Counted from the stretch's first letter, positions 43,282-51,721 are shown. The stretch is 64,000 nt of DNA from Pseudomonadota bacterium (GCA_021845805.1 JAJZVD010000004.1:1-64000), one strand, 5' to 3'. The notes: generated by a model from the letters alone, not told the origin. Translations and numbers: made by a program.

Positions 43282-44496
43282 ATGAGCCCCCTTGCCGGCC
43301 TGCGGGCCATGTTCCGCGACCCCACCCTTCGCCTCGCCACCATCGCCCTGATGTGCTGGGGCGTCGTCTCCGCCGCAATCGCGCCCTACCAGTCGCTGAT
43401 CGGCATCCGCCTGCTGCACCTGCCCCCCACCGGATACGCGGCGGTGATGGTGACGGCCGCGCTCGTCTCGGTCTCGTCATCGGTCGTGGCGGGCATCCTG
43501 GCCGACCAGCGGGGCTGGCGGCGACAGGTGGCGATGGTGCTGGCGTTCAGCCTGACGCTGGGCGTGGCGCTGATGCGCTTTGCCCCCGCGCCGGTCACCT
43601 TCGTCGTGACCCACGGCCTGCTGGTGCCGATGGCCGCGGGGCTATACGGCCAGCTCTTCGCGCTGGTGCGCATCGCCTCGCTGCCCCGGCCGGTGGCCGA
43701 GCGCGAGCGGATCTCGGCGCTGACGCGGGCGGCGGTGTCGCTGCCCTTCGTCACGGTGCTGCCGCTCTGGGCCATGGCGGTGCGCGCGGGGGTGCCGATC
43801 CTGCAGACCTATTCGCTGGGGCTGGTGGCCGCGCTGGTGGTGCTGGCGCTGGTGCTGCGGCAATGGCCGGCCGATGACGCGCTGCCAGGCAACGCGCGCT
43901 CGGGCCTCAGCTTCCGCGCGGCGCTGGCGGAACTGGCGCATCCGGCGGTGCTGCTGCGGGTGGTGGCGCTGGGGATGACCGTTTCGGGCGTCATGCTCTA
44001 CATGGCGATCCTGGGCCCGATGTTTGCCGCCACCGGGCGGAACGACGGGCTTGTCGCGCTGTTCGCCGGACTGGTGGCGGGGCTCGAGATCCCCTCGATG
44101 ATGATCGGGGCCAGCCTGGTCGCGCGGTTCCCGAAGACCCGGGTGATCGCGCTGGGGGCGGCGGTCCACGCGGCCTTTCTGGTCTGTTTCGCGATGTCGG
44201 CCCATATCGGGCCGGTGCTGCTCCTGACCCTGCCCGCAGGCTTCGGCGCCGGGCTTCTGCTGATGATCCCGATCGGCTATGTTCAGGATCTGCTGGGCCA
44301 CCGCCCCGGCGCGGGCGGCGCGCTGATCGCGGTGCACCAGTTCCTGATGGCGGCCTTCGGCGCGCTGGCCTTCGCCATCGGCACCGAGATCCAGGGCTAT
44401 GCCGCGGCGGCGCTGGTCAGCGCGGTCATCGTGCTCTCGGGCGCGGCGCTGCTTGTCTGGCTGGACCGCCGGCGCGGCGCCCCGGTGCCGGGCTGA
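43282..44496 (+). CDS. MFS transporter
   Basis: This 404-residue protein has about twelve hydrophobic helices. The loop after helix 2 reads GILADQRGWRRQ, a version of the MFS signature GxxaDrxGrrr. Similarity is to sugar-efflux (SET-like) MFS proteins by general layout, but the substrate is not assignable. It follows the FAD-linked dehydrogenase after 15 bases and is probably co-transcribed. Its stop codon touches the hemC stop with no spacer. Confidence 0.85.
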   Translation: MSPLAGLRAMFRDPTLRLATIALMCWGVVSAAIAPYQSLIGIRLLHLPPTGYAAVMVTAALVSVSSSVVAGILADQRGWRRQVAMVLAFSLTLGVALMRFAPAPVTFVVTHGLLVPMAAGLYGQLFALVRIASLPRPVAERERISALTRAAVSLPFVTVLPLWAMAVRAGVPILQTYSLGLVAALVVLALVLRQWPADDALPGNARSGLSFRAALAELAHPAVLLRVVALGMTVSGVMLYMAILGPMFAATGRNDGLVALFAGLVAGLEIPSMMIGASLVARFPKTRVIALGAAVHAAFLVCFAMSAHIGPVLLLTLPAGFGAGLLLMIPIGYVQDLLGHRPGAGGALIAVHQFLMAAFGALAFAIGTEIQGYAAAALVSAVIVLSGAALLVWLDRRRGAPVPG

Positions 44497-45444
44497 TCAG
44501 CCCTTCCAGTCGAAGAACCCCGAGGGCGCGCGCGACAGAAGCCGGCGCGCCAGATCCGCGCCCAGCGCCGCGCCGTCGGCAACCGGGGCGCGGCCCTCGG
44601 CGGTCAGGCTTTCCGAGCCGTCCGGCCGCAGGATTTCCCCGCGCAGCCAGACGGTGCCGCCCTCCAGCACCGCAAGCCCGGCGATCGGCGTCTCGCAAGA
44701 GCCGTCGAGCCCGGCCAGCATCGCCCTTTCCGCCGCCAGCCGCGCCGCGGTCGGCGCATCGGCGATGGCCGCCAGCATGTCTCCCGCGCGGGCATCGGCC
44801 GTTCGCCGTTCGATCCCGATGGCGCCCTGCGCAACTGCTGGCAGCATCTCTTCCGGCGCGATGGCCGAGCGGACGATGTGCGACAGGCCAAGCCGGTTCA
44901 GCCCCGCCATCGCGAGGAAGGTCGCCATCGCCACCCCCTCGTCCAGCTTGCGCATCCGGGTCTGAACGTTCCCGCGGAACTCGACCACCTGAAGGTCGGG
45001 GCGGCGCAGCTTCAGTTGTGCCCGCCGCCGCAGGCTGGAGGAACCCACGACCGCACCCTGCGGCAGGTCTGCCAGCCGCGCCGCGGCGGGCGAGACGAAG
45101 GCATCGCGCACATCCTCGCGCGGCAGGTAGCAATCCAGGATCAGCCCGGCGGGCTGCACCGTGGGCATGTCCTTCATCGAATGCACCGCGATGTCGATGG
45201 CGCCCGCCAGCAGCGCCTCTTCGATCTCGCGGGTGAACAGCCCCTTGCCGCCGATCTCGCGCAGCGCCTTGTCCTGGATCTGGTCGCCGGTGACCTTGAT
45301 GACGACGATCTCGAAGGCCTCGGGGGCCAGGCCATGCGCCGCGGCTAGCCGGTCGCGGGTTTCATGGGCCTGGGCCAGCGCCAGCGGCGAGCCGCGGGTG
45401 CCGATGCGGAAGGGCTGGGCGGGGGTGGGCAGCGGATGGGTCAT
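44497..45444 (-). CDS. hemC: Hydroxymethylbilane synthase (porphobilinogen deaminase)
   Basis: This 315-residue enzyme polymerises four porphobilinogens into hydroxymethylbilane for heme, siroheme, cobalamin or bacteriochlorophyll. It has RIGTRGSPLALAQA near the start, catalytic Asp92 in HSMKDMPT, the Arg-rich SSLRRRAQL and FRGNVQTR, and the dipyrromethane-cofactor cysteine Cys250 in LDGSCETPIAG. I start at the ATG at 45444; an upstream in-frame start adds a non-conserved basic segment. It is monocistronic and convergent with the MFS gene. Confidence 0.97.
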   Translation of the reverse strand: MTHPLPTPAQPFRIGTRGSPLALAQAHETRDRLAAAHGLAPEAFEIVVIKVTGDQIQDKALREIGGKGLFTREIEEALLAGAIDIAVHSMKDMPTVQPAGLILDCYLPREDVRDAFVSPAAARLADLPQGAVVGSSSLRRRAQLKLRRPDLQVVEFRGNVQTRMRKLDEGVAMATFLAMAGLNRLGLSHIVRSAIAPEEMLPAVAQGAIGIERRTADARAGDMLAAIADAPTAARLAAERAMLAGLDGSCETPIAGLAVLEGGTVWLRGEILRPDGSESLTAEGRAPVADGAALGADLARRLLSRAPSGFFDWKG

Positions 45445-45480
45445 GCCGACAGACTTAACCGGCGCCCGTCGCGCGCGCAA

Positions 45481-46089
45481 TCAGTGCATGACAAGCGGCC
45501 AGAGCGTCACCACCAGAAGAAGCGCCATCAGCAGGTTGAACACCCGCAGGTGGCGCGGGTCGCGCAGCAGCGCGGCCACCGCCCGCCCGGCCAGCACCCA
45601 GGTGTGCGAGGACAGCAGGCCAAGGCCGCAGAACACCGCCGCCACCGCCATCACCCCGGCGAGGCCCGGCGCGGGCAGATAGGCGCTGGTCGCCGTCATC
45701 GCCATGGCCCAGGCCTTGGGGTTGACCCACTGGAAGGCGGCCGCCTGCAGGAACCGCAGCGGCTGCCCGCCCGATGGCCCGGCGGTCTTGCCCGCCCCTT
45801 CGGGCGCGTGCTCGGTTGCGATCTTCCAGGCCAGCCACAGCATGAACAGGACGCTTGCGACCTTCAGCACCAGATGCAGGACCGGCACCCAGGTGAACAC
45901 CTGCGCCAGCCCCACCCCCACCGCCAGCATCATCACCGGAAACCCGAGCGCCACGCCCAGCAGATGCGGCAGGGTGCGCCGGTAGCCGAAGCTGACGCCC
46001 GAGGCCATCAGCATCAGATTGTTGGGCCCCGGGGTGAACAGGGTGACGATGGCAAAGCCCGCAAGGGCAGAGAGAAGATCGTATGTCAT
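45481..46089 (-). CDS. LysE/RhtB-family amino acid exporter
   Basis: This 202-residue membrane protein has about six helices, and the family signature LFTPGPNNLMLMASGVSFGYRRTLPHLLG (about 17-45) contains the conserved TPGPN. It exports amino acids or related compounds. The paired divergent Lrp-type regulator suggests induction by an amino acid, as for lysE-lysG type pairs. The 73-base gap to that regulator contains an inverted repeat. Confidence 0.9.
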   Translation of the reverse strand: MTYDLLSALAGFAIVTLFTPGPNNLMLMASGVSFGYRRTLPHLLGVALGFPVMMLAVGVGLAQVFTWVPVLHLVLKVASVLFMLWLAWKIATEHAPEGAGKTAGPSGGQPLRFLQAAAFQWVNPKAWAMAMTATSAYLPAPGLAGVMAVAAVFCGLGLLSSHTWVLAGRAVAALLRDPRHLRVFNLLMALLLVVTLWPLVMH

Positions 46090-46123
46090 GCGCGCCAGAT
46101 TAGGCGAAGGCGCACACAATCGG

Positions 46124-46141
46124 CTTGCAAAGTTGTGCAAG
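46124..46141. promoter_or_regulatory. Inverted repeat between lysE-type and Lrp-type genes
   Basis: CTTGCA and TGCAAG (6-base arms, 6-base spacer) lie in the divergent gap, 22 bases before the regulator start. The size and placement suit an Lrp/AsnC dimer site controlling both genes. Confidence 0.5.
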
Positions 46142-46162
46142 ACGCGGCAATTCCTGCAACCA

Positions 46163-46615
46163 ATGACCGACATTGACCAGATCAACGCGCGGATATTGCG
46201 CGAGCTTGCACGCAACGCCCGCCTGCCGAACCTGGAGCTCGCCCAGCGCGTGGGCCTGTCGCCCTCGGCCTGCCTGCGCCGGGTGCAGGATCTGGAACGG
46301 CGCGGCATCATCCGCGGCTATCGCGCGGTGATCGAGCCCGGCGCGATGGGCGGCGGGTTCACCGCCTATGTGGCCGTGGGTCTGAGCGAACATACCAAGG
46401 CCGCACAACTGGCCTTTGAACGGGCGATGGTGGCAAGCCCGCATGTGCGCGAATGCCACAACGTGACCGGGGCCGTCGAATACCTGCTGCGGGTCGAGGT
46501 GGCCGACATCGCCGCCTACAAGCATTTCCACGCCGAGACGCTGGGCACCCTGCCGCAGGTCACCTCGATCACATCCTATGTCGTGATGGACAGCCCCAAG
46601 GACGAACGGGGCTGA
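46163..46615 (+). CDS. Lrp/AsnC-family transcriptional regulator
   Basis: This is a 150-residue feast-famine regulator. The N-terminal helix-turn-helix (DIDQINARILRELARNARLPNLELAQRVGLSPSACLRRV region, residues 3-42) is followed by the RAM ligand-binding domain (about 68-145) with VRECHNVTGAVEYLLRVEV. It forms octameric or dimeric assemblies that sense amino acids. It is divergent from a LysE-type exporter, its probable target. Copy 4 of the intergenic hairpin repeat lies just downstream. Confidence 0.93.
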   Translation: MTDIDQINARILRELARNARLPNLELAQRVGLSPSACLRRVQDLERRGIIRGYRAVIEPGAMGGGFTAYVAVGLSEHTKAAQLAFERAMVASPHVRECHNVTGAVEYLLRVEVADIAAYKHFHAETLGTLPQVTSITSYVVMDSPKDERG

Positions 46616-46650
46616 ACGTGCGCGAAGGCGGGGGGCGAAGGCCGTGCCGT

Positions 46651-46696
46651 CGGGGGCTCTGCCCCCGAATCCCCGGGATATTTGCGGACAGAAAAT
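46651..46696 (+). repeat. Intergenic hairpin repeat, copy 4
   Basis: CGGGGGC-TCT-GCCCCCG (7 base pairs, 3-base loop) is followed by the tail CCCCGGGATATTTGCGGAC then AGAAAATG. It lies after the Lrp-type gene and about 110 bases before the next gene on the same strand. Confidence 0.8.
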
Positions 46697-46806
46697 GGGG
46701 GCGCCGGGGGGATGGGCCCGCCGGGGACAGGCGCCGGGCGGCGCGCGCGGCTTGACAGCCCCCGCCCGCACCGCTTCTGTCGGCGGGCCTCTTGCGGAGA
46801 TTGCCC

Positions 46807-47418
46807 ATGACGCTTGGCTCGCTTCTGCTGTTCGGCTCGGTGCTCGCGGCCTTTGCCGCGCTGCCCGGCCCCTCGATCGCGGCGCTGGTCGCCCGTGTGG
46901 TCACCCGCGGCCCGCGCGACATCCTGCCGTTCCTGGCCGCGCTCTGGCTGGGCGAGGCGATCTGGCTGTCCTGCACCGTCTGGGGGCTGACGGCCCTGGC
47001 CGAACGGTTCCAGACCGCCTTCGCCGCCCTGAAATGGGCGGGGGTGGCCTATCTTCTGTGGCTTGCGGTGCGGATGTGGCGCGCACCGCTTGCGGTGGCG
47101 GAAGGCGCGCTGCCCGAGCGTGCGCGCCCCTCGCGGATGTTCATGGCGGGGCTGGCGGTGAGTCTCGGCAATCCGAAGATCATGATGTTCTACGCCGCGT
47201 TGCTGCCCACGCTGATCGACCTGACGCATGTGGGGGTGGCGGGCTGGGCCGCGATGACCGGCACCGCCGTGGCGGTGCTGGCGGCGGTGGATCTGTGCTG
47301 GGTGCTGCTGGCCGCCCGGGCGCGGGGCCTGCTGCAGAGCCCGCGGGCGATGCGGGTCGCCAACCGCTGTGGCGCGGGGGTCGTGGCGGGCGCGGCCGGC
47401 CTGATCGCGGTGCGCTGA
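46807..47418 (+). CDS. LysE-family transporter, second copy
   Basis: This is a 203-residue membrane protein with about six helices. The signature is altered to ALPGPSIAALVARVVTRGPRDIL (about 17-39), with LPGPS in place of TPGPN, and AGLAVSLGNPKIMMFYAALLP marks the fourth helix region. It is a distant paralogue of the exporter at 45481-46089, with an unknown substrate. CGGAG precedes the ATG. Its stop overlaps the next gene's start (TGATG), so it is co-translated with an ATP-PPase-fold protein. Confidence 0.88.
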   Translation: MTLGSLLLFGSVLAAFAALPGPSIAALVARVVTRGPRDILPFLAALWLGEAIWLSCTVWGLTALAERFQTAFAALKWAGVAYLLWLAVRMWRAPLAVAEGALPERARPSRMFMAGLAVSLGNPKIMMFYAALLPTLIDLTHVGVAGWAAMTGTAVAVLAAVDLCWVLLAARARGLLQSPRAMRVANRCGAGVVAGAAGLIAVR

Positions 47419-48098
47419 TGGCCACCCCGATCCTGGTGGCGTGGAGCGGGGGCAAGGATTCCGCCCTGACGCTGGCCGCGCTGGGCGCAGACCCGGCCTT
47501 GCGGGTCGTGGGGCTTCTGACGATGACCGGGGCCGAGGATGGCCGGATCAGCATCCACGGCATCCCCCGCGCCGTGCTGGAGGCGCAGGCCGCCGCCGCG
47601 GGGCTACCGGTGATCGCGGCGCCCCTGCCTGCGAACCCGGCGAACGGCACCTATGAAGCCGTGCTGGCCGCGGCGCTGGACGGGGCGCGGGCGCGCTGGC
47701 CCGGCCTGTGCCACATCGCCTTCGGCGATCTGTTCCTGGCGGATGTGCGCGCCTATCGCGAGCGGGTGCTGGCGCCGCTGGGCTGGCAGCCCGTCTTCCC
47801 GATCTGGGGCCGGGACACGGCCGATCTGGCGCAGGAGTTCATCGCGCGGGGCTTCCGCGCCGTGCTGACCTGTGCCGATACGACCCAGGTTCCCGCCGCG
47901 TTTGCAGGCCGCGCCTATGACGCAGCCCTGCTGGCCGACCTGCCCCCCGGCGCCGACCCCTGCGGCGAGCGGGGCGAGTTTCACACCTGCGTCCATGCCG
48001 GGCCGGTGTTTGCCGCGCCCCTGCCGCTGACGGTCGGGGCGCGGCACCGCCGCGACGGGCGGTTCGAGATGGCCGAGGTTGCCCTTACGGCTGGATGA
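47418..48098 (+). CDS. ATP-PPase-fold protein, diphthine-ammonia-ligase-like (DUF71)
   Basis: This is a 226-residue protein with the N-type ATP pyrophosphatase loop VAWSGGKDSALTL (7-19), the segment GIPRAVLEAQAAAAGLPV and GDLFLADVRAYRERVLAPLGWQPVFPIWG, characteristic of the Dph6/DUF71 family. Eukaryotic members amidate diphthine on EF2; bacteria lack diphthamide, so the substrate is unknown. Cysteines at CADT, DPCGERGEFHTCVHAGP (the conserved NGEFHT-like motif reads GEFHTC) are retained. It is coupled to the LysE-like gene and overlaps by 14 bases the end of the convergent glycine-zipper gene. Confidence 0.85.
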   Translation: MATPILVAWSGGKDSALTLAALGADPALRVVGLLTMTGAEDGRISIHGIPRAVLEAQAAAAGLPVIAAPLPANPANGTYEAVLAAALDGARARWPGLCHIAFGDLFLADVRAYRERVLAPLGWQPVFPIWGRDTADLAQEFIARGFRAVLTCADTTQVPAAFAGRAYDAALLADLPPGADPCGERGEFHTCVHAGPVFAAPLPLTVGARHRRDGRFEMAEVALTAG

Positions 48099-48549
48099 CG
48101 TAGCCGCTGCCGCGCGGCACAAGCAGGACGTGCTGGCCGACGTAAAGGTTGTTGCCGTCCTGGATGATCTGCATCATCCCGCCACGGTCCAGCCGGACCG
48201 TCCATTCCCGGCTGAGGCGGGTGCCGTTCTGCTGCGCCAGCGCGCTGCCCGCCATCGCGCCGCCTACGGCGCCAAGCCCGGTCATCAGGGTCTTGCCGCT
48301 GCCGCCGCCGAACTGGTTGCCGACGATGGCCCCGGCAAGGCCCCCCACGATCGCGGCGCCGGTCTGGTTGTTCGGCCCGGCGCCAACCTGGACGTTGCGC
48401 ACCTGCACGATGGTGCCGCCCATCGCCTGCTGCACATAGGCGGGCTGGGCGTAGGCCGGTTGCGCGGCATAGGTCTGCGGCCCGCCCATCATGTCGTTGC
48501 AGGCCGCCAGCGGCAGCACGCAGAGAGGCAGAAGCAGAAGTTTCTTCAT
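48085..48549 (-). CDS. Glycine-zipper 2TM-domain lipoprotein (SlyB-like)
   Basis: This 154-residue protein has a lipobox (LPLAAC, Cys17) after a short signal. After a Tyr/Gln/Ala-rich linker comes a glycine-zipper segment, GAAIVGGLAGAIVGNQFGGG and GLGAVGGAMAGSALAQ, that forms paired membrane helices, then a beta-rich tail with DGNNLYVGQHVLLVPRG. SlyB-like lipoproteins stabilise the outer membrane under stress. A closely similar non-lipidated paralogue is the next gene on the same strand (48674-49117). Confidence 0.88.
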   Translation of the reverse strand: MKKLLLLPLCVLPLAACNDMMGGPQTYAAQPAYAQPAYVQQAMGGTIVQVRNVQVGAGPNNQTGAAIVGGLAGAIVGNQFGGGSGKTLMTGLGAVGGAMAGSALAQQNGTRLSREWTVRLDRGGMMQIIQDGNNLYVGQHVLLVPRGSGYVIQP

Positions 48550-48673
48550 GGCGATCGCTCCGTTGATCGGGGCGCTCCGGCCCCTGCCCGCGCAAGATGG
48601 CGCGGCCGCAGGCGAAACACAAACCCCGTTGACGTGACCGGCAAACCTTTGCCTGTGCGCGGCTTCCTGCCGG

Positions 48674-49117
48674 TCAGGGCTCGATCCGCACGCCGCCCGA
48701 GCCCCGGATCACCCGGACCCGCTCGCCCACATGAAGGCTGTCGCTGTTCTGCACGACCGAGACGGTGCCCTGCCCGTCGTCAAGCCGGATGGTCCACTGC
48801 CGGGCGTAGCGTGGCGCCTGCCCCTGGGCGATCTTGCTGCCCAGCAGCGCGCCGCCGACCGCACCCGCCCCCGTCATCAGGGTCCGGCCGCTGCCCCCGC
48901 CGAACTGGCTTCCGAGGATCGCGCCCGCGATGCCGCCGACGATGGCGGCGCCGGTCTGGTTGGCCCGGCTGCCCTGCGAGACCTGCACTGTGCGCATGCC
49001 GATGATCGTCCCGCGCTGGACGGCGTCGCCCTGCTCGGAATAGGTCTGCGCCAGGATGGGCGCGGGCAGGCTGGTGGCCAGCAGTGCCGTGGCAAGGATG
49101 ACTGCGACGGTCTTCAT
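48674..49117 (-). CDS. Glycine-zipper 2TM-domain exported protein, paralogue
   Basis: This is a 147-residue protein with a cleavable signal (ending PILAQ, about residue 24) but no lipobox cysteine, unlike its neighbour. The central glycine zipper NQTGAAIVGGIAGAILGSQF and GAGAVGGALLGSKIAQ and the tail RLDDGQGTVSVVQNSDSLHVGERVRVI match the other copy segment by segment, so the two arose by tandem duplication. GAGTATCCCG lies upstream of the ATG; an upstream in-frame ATG would mask the signal. Confidence 0.87.
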   Translation of the reverse strand: MKTVAVILATALLATSLPAPILAQTYSEQGDAVQRGTIIGMRTVQVSQGSRANQTGAAIVGGIAGAILGSQFGGGSGRTLMTGAGAVGGALLGSKIAQGQAPRYARQWTIRLDDGQGTVSVVQNSDSLHVGERVRVIRGSGGVRIEP

Positions 49118-49256
49118 CGGGATACTCCGCTCGGGCAGGCGCGCCGGATCGGCGCTTTCCGCCAGAATGCCGCATCTGGCGGCGGAACTCAAATTCCCCG
49201 CGGGGAAATTGGCGGCGGGCCGCGCCGGCACGGCCGCGGGGCCTGGCGCCCGGTGC

Positions 49257-50147
49257 TCAGGGCCACTTGGCCACGGGCGGCAGGCTCATCAGCACCGCAT
49301 TGGCATCGTGGCCGGTTTCCAGCCCGAACCTGGTGCCCCGGTCATAGACAAGGTTGTATTCCGCGTAGAGCCCACGGTGGATCAGTTGCGTCTCGCGGTC
49401 GGCCTCGGTCCAGGGCGTGTCGCGGCGGCGCTCGGTCACCGGCAGGAAGGCCGGAAGGAAGGCGCTGCCGACGGCCTGGGTAAAGGCGAAGTCGGCCTCC
49501 CAGTCGCCGGTGTTCAGATCGTCGTAGAAGATGCCGCCGACGCCGCGCGCCCGGCCGCGGTGCGGCACGAAGAAGTATTCGTCGGCCCAGGCGTTGAAGC
49601 GGGCATAGTAGTCGGCCCCGTGCGCATCGCAGGCTGCCCGCAGCGCGGCATGGAAGGCGGCGGTGTCTTCGGCATATTCGATGCAGGGATTGAGGTCGGC
49701 ACCGCCCCCGAACCACCAGGCGCCGGGCGTCCAGAACATCCGGGTGTTCATGTGCACGGCGGGCGTGTGCGGGTTCTGCATGTGGGCGACCAGGCTGATG
49801 CCCGCGGCCCAGAAGCGCGGATCGCTGTCCATCCCGGGAACACCACGGGCGGCCATCGCCTTTTGCGCCCGCGGGTTCAGGCGACCATAGACGGTCGAGA
49901 CATTCACCCCGACCTTCTCGAACACGCGCCCGCCGCGCATCACGCTCATCAGCCCGCCGCCCGCATCGGCCCCGTCCTCCGAGGCGCGGCGCGTCTCGCT
50001 CGCCTCGAACCGGCCGGGGGGAAGGCTGGCGAAGGGGCCGGTGGCCTGCGTGTCTTCCAACGCCTCGAAGGCCGCGACGATCCGGTCGCGCAGGCTGCGG
50101 AACCAGGCCGCGGCGCGCGCCTTGCGGTCGTCGAAATCTTCGGTCAT
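49257..50147 (-). CDS. hemF: Oxygen-dependent coproporphyrinogen III oxidase
   Basis: This 296-residue enzyme decarboxylates coproporphyrinogen III to protoporphyrinogen IX with O2. Typical segments: GGGLMSVMRGGRVFEKVGVNVS (about 73-94), HMNTRMFW, WWFGGGADLNPC, YEYFFVPHRGRARGVGGIFYDDL region and a C-terminal YNLVYDRGTRFGLETG and SLPP. GGAGGGCGCG precedes the ATG at 50147. The presence of the aerobic form indicates at least facultative aerobic life. It is monocistronic; a small lipoprotein gene diverges from it. Confidence 0.97.
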   Translation of the reverse strand: MTEDFDDRKARAAAWFRSLRDRIVAAFEALEDTQATGPFASLPPGRFEASETRRASEDGADAGGGLMSVMRGGRVFEKVGVNVSTVYGRLNPRAQKAMAARGVPGMDSDPRFWAAGISLVAHMQNPHTPAVHMNTRMFWTPGAWWFGGGADLNPCIEYAEDTAAFHAALRAACDAHGADYYARFNAWADEYFFVPHRGRARGVGGIFYDDLNTGDWEADFAFTQAVGSAFLPAFLPVTERRRDTPWTEADRETQLIHRGLYAEYNLVYDRGTRFGLETGHDANAVLMSLPPVAKWP

Positions 50148-50269
50148 CGCGCCCTCCGGGAATTGCCTGATGTACACTTTCGCGCCAAAGCGGCGCGGGC
50201 CGCAAGATCGGATTTTGCTTGGCGCGACCGATGGAAGCAGCGAGAATGGGGCGAACGCATGGGGTTCCG

Positions 50270-50713
50270 ATGTATCGCCGTTTCTTCTTTGTCTCCGTGG
50301 CCCTTGGCCTTGCGGCCTGTTCCACCCCGCAACAGCGCTGCATCAGCGATGCGACCCGCGACCTGAACGTGGTGACGGCGCTGATCGCGCGGATCGAGGG
50401 CGACCTTGCGCGCGGTTATGGGCTGGCCGACAAGCAGGTGGTCTCGACCGTCTGGCGCCCCTGCCACTATTATCGCCCGCCGATGCCGCTGCCCCCGCCG
50501 CCGCCCGGAACGGTGGGCCAGCGCCCGCCGCCGATGCCGTTCATGGGGCCGCAGATGTGCACCGACGACGTGGTGCAGACCATCCAGGTGCCGGTGCCGA
50601 TCGACGTGCAGGCCGAACGCCGCCAGCTGGAGGACCTGCGCCGCAAGCAGGCAGAGCTGAGCCGCGCCGCAGGGCCCGCGGTTGCACAGTGCAAGGCGCA
50701 GTATCCCGAGTGA
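50270..50713 (+). CDS. Small lipoprotein of unknown function
   Basis: This is a 147-residue protein with a lipoprotein signal (VALGLAACS, Cys17). The mature part has a Pro-rich middle (MPLPPPPPGTVGQRPPPMP, about residues 74-92), four further cysteines (Cys24, and others near 65, 97 and 139) and a short coiled-coil-like tail QAERRQLEDLRRKQAELSR. I do not recognise the family. The start at 50270 is chosen because the signal peptide begins there. It diverges from hemF, and its stop touches that of the convergent methyltransferase gene. Confidence 0.72.
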   Translation: MYRRFFFVSVALGLAACSTPQQRCISDATRDLNVVTALIARIEGDLARGYGLADKQVVSTVWRPCHYYRPPMPLPPPPPGTVGQRPPPMPFMGPQMCTDDVVQTIQVPVPIDVQAERRQLEDLRRKQAELSRAAGPAVAQCKAQYPE

Positions 50714-51703
50714 TCAGGCCCGAAGCGGCCGCGCCGCGCGCGTCAGGCGGAACCGGCTGTCGCCGCCGATCTCCTCGACGTCGCGGAAGGCTGCGGCAAG
50801 CACGGGATCGTAGGGCAGATGGCGGTTCGCCACCATCCAGAGCGTGCCCGAGGGCGTGAGCATTGCCGCCGCGGCGCGGATGAAGGCCGCGCCCAGCACC
50901 GGATCGGGCGCGCGGCCGGTGTGGAACGGCGGGTTCATCACCACCGCATCCACCGGCCCCCATTTGCCCCGCGTCGCGTCGGCCCAGTGGAACCGGGCGC
51001 GGGGGTCGGGCAGGTTCAGCCGCGCGCAGTCCAGCGCCGCGGCATCCGCCTCGATCAGGTGCAGGTCTTCGACCCCCGGGCGGGCCAGAATGGCGCGCGC
51101 AAGATAGCCCCAGCCCGCGCCCAGATCGGCCACCCGCCGCGGCAGCTTCGCGGGCAGCGCGGCAGCCAGCAGCGCCGAGCCCGGGTCGACCCCGTCCGCC
51201 GAAAAGACGCCCGGCCAGGTGCGGAAGCCCTCTGGCAGATCGCGCGGCAGGGCCACCCAGTCGGCAAGGACCGCAGGCCCCGGCGCGGCAAAGACTGCCA
51301 GCTTGCCATGCGCCTTGGCCAGTGCCTCGGACAGCGCGACGCGCCCCTTCAGCTCGCGCAGCATCGCATCGACGCCGTCGGTCTTCTGCCCGTCCACGAT
51401 CACCGGCGCGCCTTCGGGAACATGGGCCACGGCCTGCGCCACCAGCGCCCGCGCCTCGGCCCGCGCCCGCGGCAGGCAGACCAGGGCCGCGGCATAGGGG
51501 CCGACGGGGGCCGCGACCACATCGTAGCCCGCGGCGGCAAAGGCATCGTGATCGGGGCGAAAGCCCGTGACCACCTGCACCCGGGCGCGGCCCAGCGGCG
51601 TCAGGTCGTCGCCCGCCTGCGGGGAAAAGACGGCAACGGGGCCACACGCGGGCAGGTCAAGAAGCCCTTCGTCACGGGCCAGCGAAAGACGGGATGAACG
51701 CAT
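50714..51703 (-). CDS. RsmC-like class I rRNA methyltransferase
   Basis: This 329-residue protein has the two-domain RsmC/RlmG layout: an N-terminal degenerate methyltransferase domain (about 1-150) and a C-terminal catalytic domain with SAM motif VADLGAGWGYLA (about 190-201) and the guanine-N2 methylation motif MNPPFHTGRAPD (about 258-269). It likely makes m2G in 16S or 23S rRNA. Length agrees with RsmC. It precedes clpS on the minus strand side but the order and an 18-base gap from clpS's end mean both may share a transcript, clpS first. Confidence 0.88.
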   Translation of the reverse strand: MRSSRLSLARDEGLLDLPACGPVAVFSPQAGDDLTPLGRARVQVVTGFRPDHDAFAAAGYDVVAAPVGPYAAALVCLPRARAEARALVAQAVAHVPEGAPVIVDGQKTDGVDAMLRELKGRVALSEALAKAHGKLAVFAAPGPAVLADWVALPRDLPEGFRTWPGVFSADGVDPGSALLAAALPAKLPRRVADLGAGWGYLARAILARPGVEDLHLIEADAAALDCARLNLPDPRARFHWADATRGKWGPVDAVVMNPPFHTGRAPDPVLGAAFIRAAAAMLTPSGTLWMVANRHLPYDPVLAAAFRDVEEIGGDSRFRLTRAARPLRA

Positions 51704-51721
51704 GGGCCGGGCGCGAGGGCC

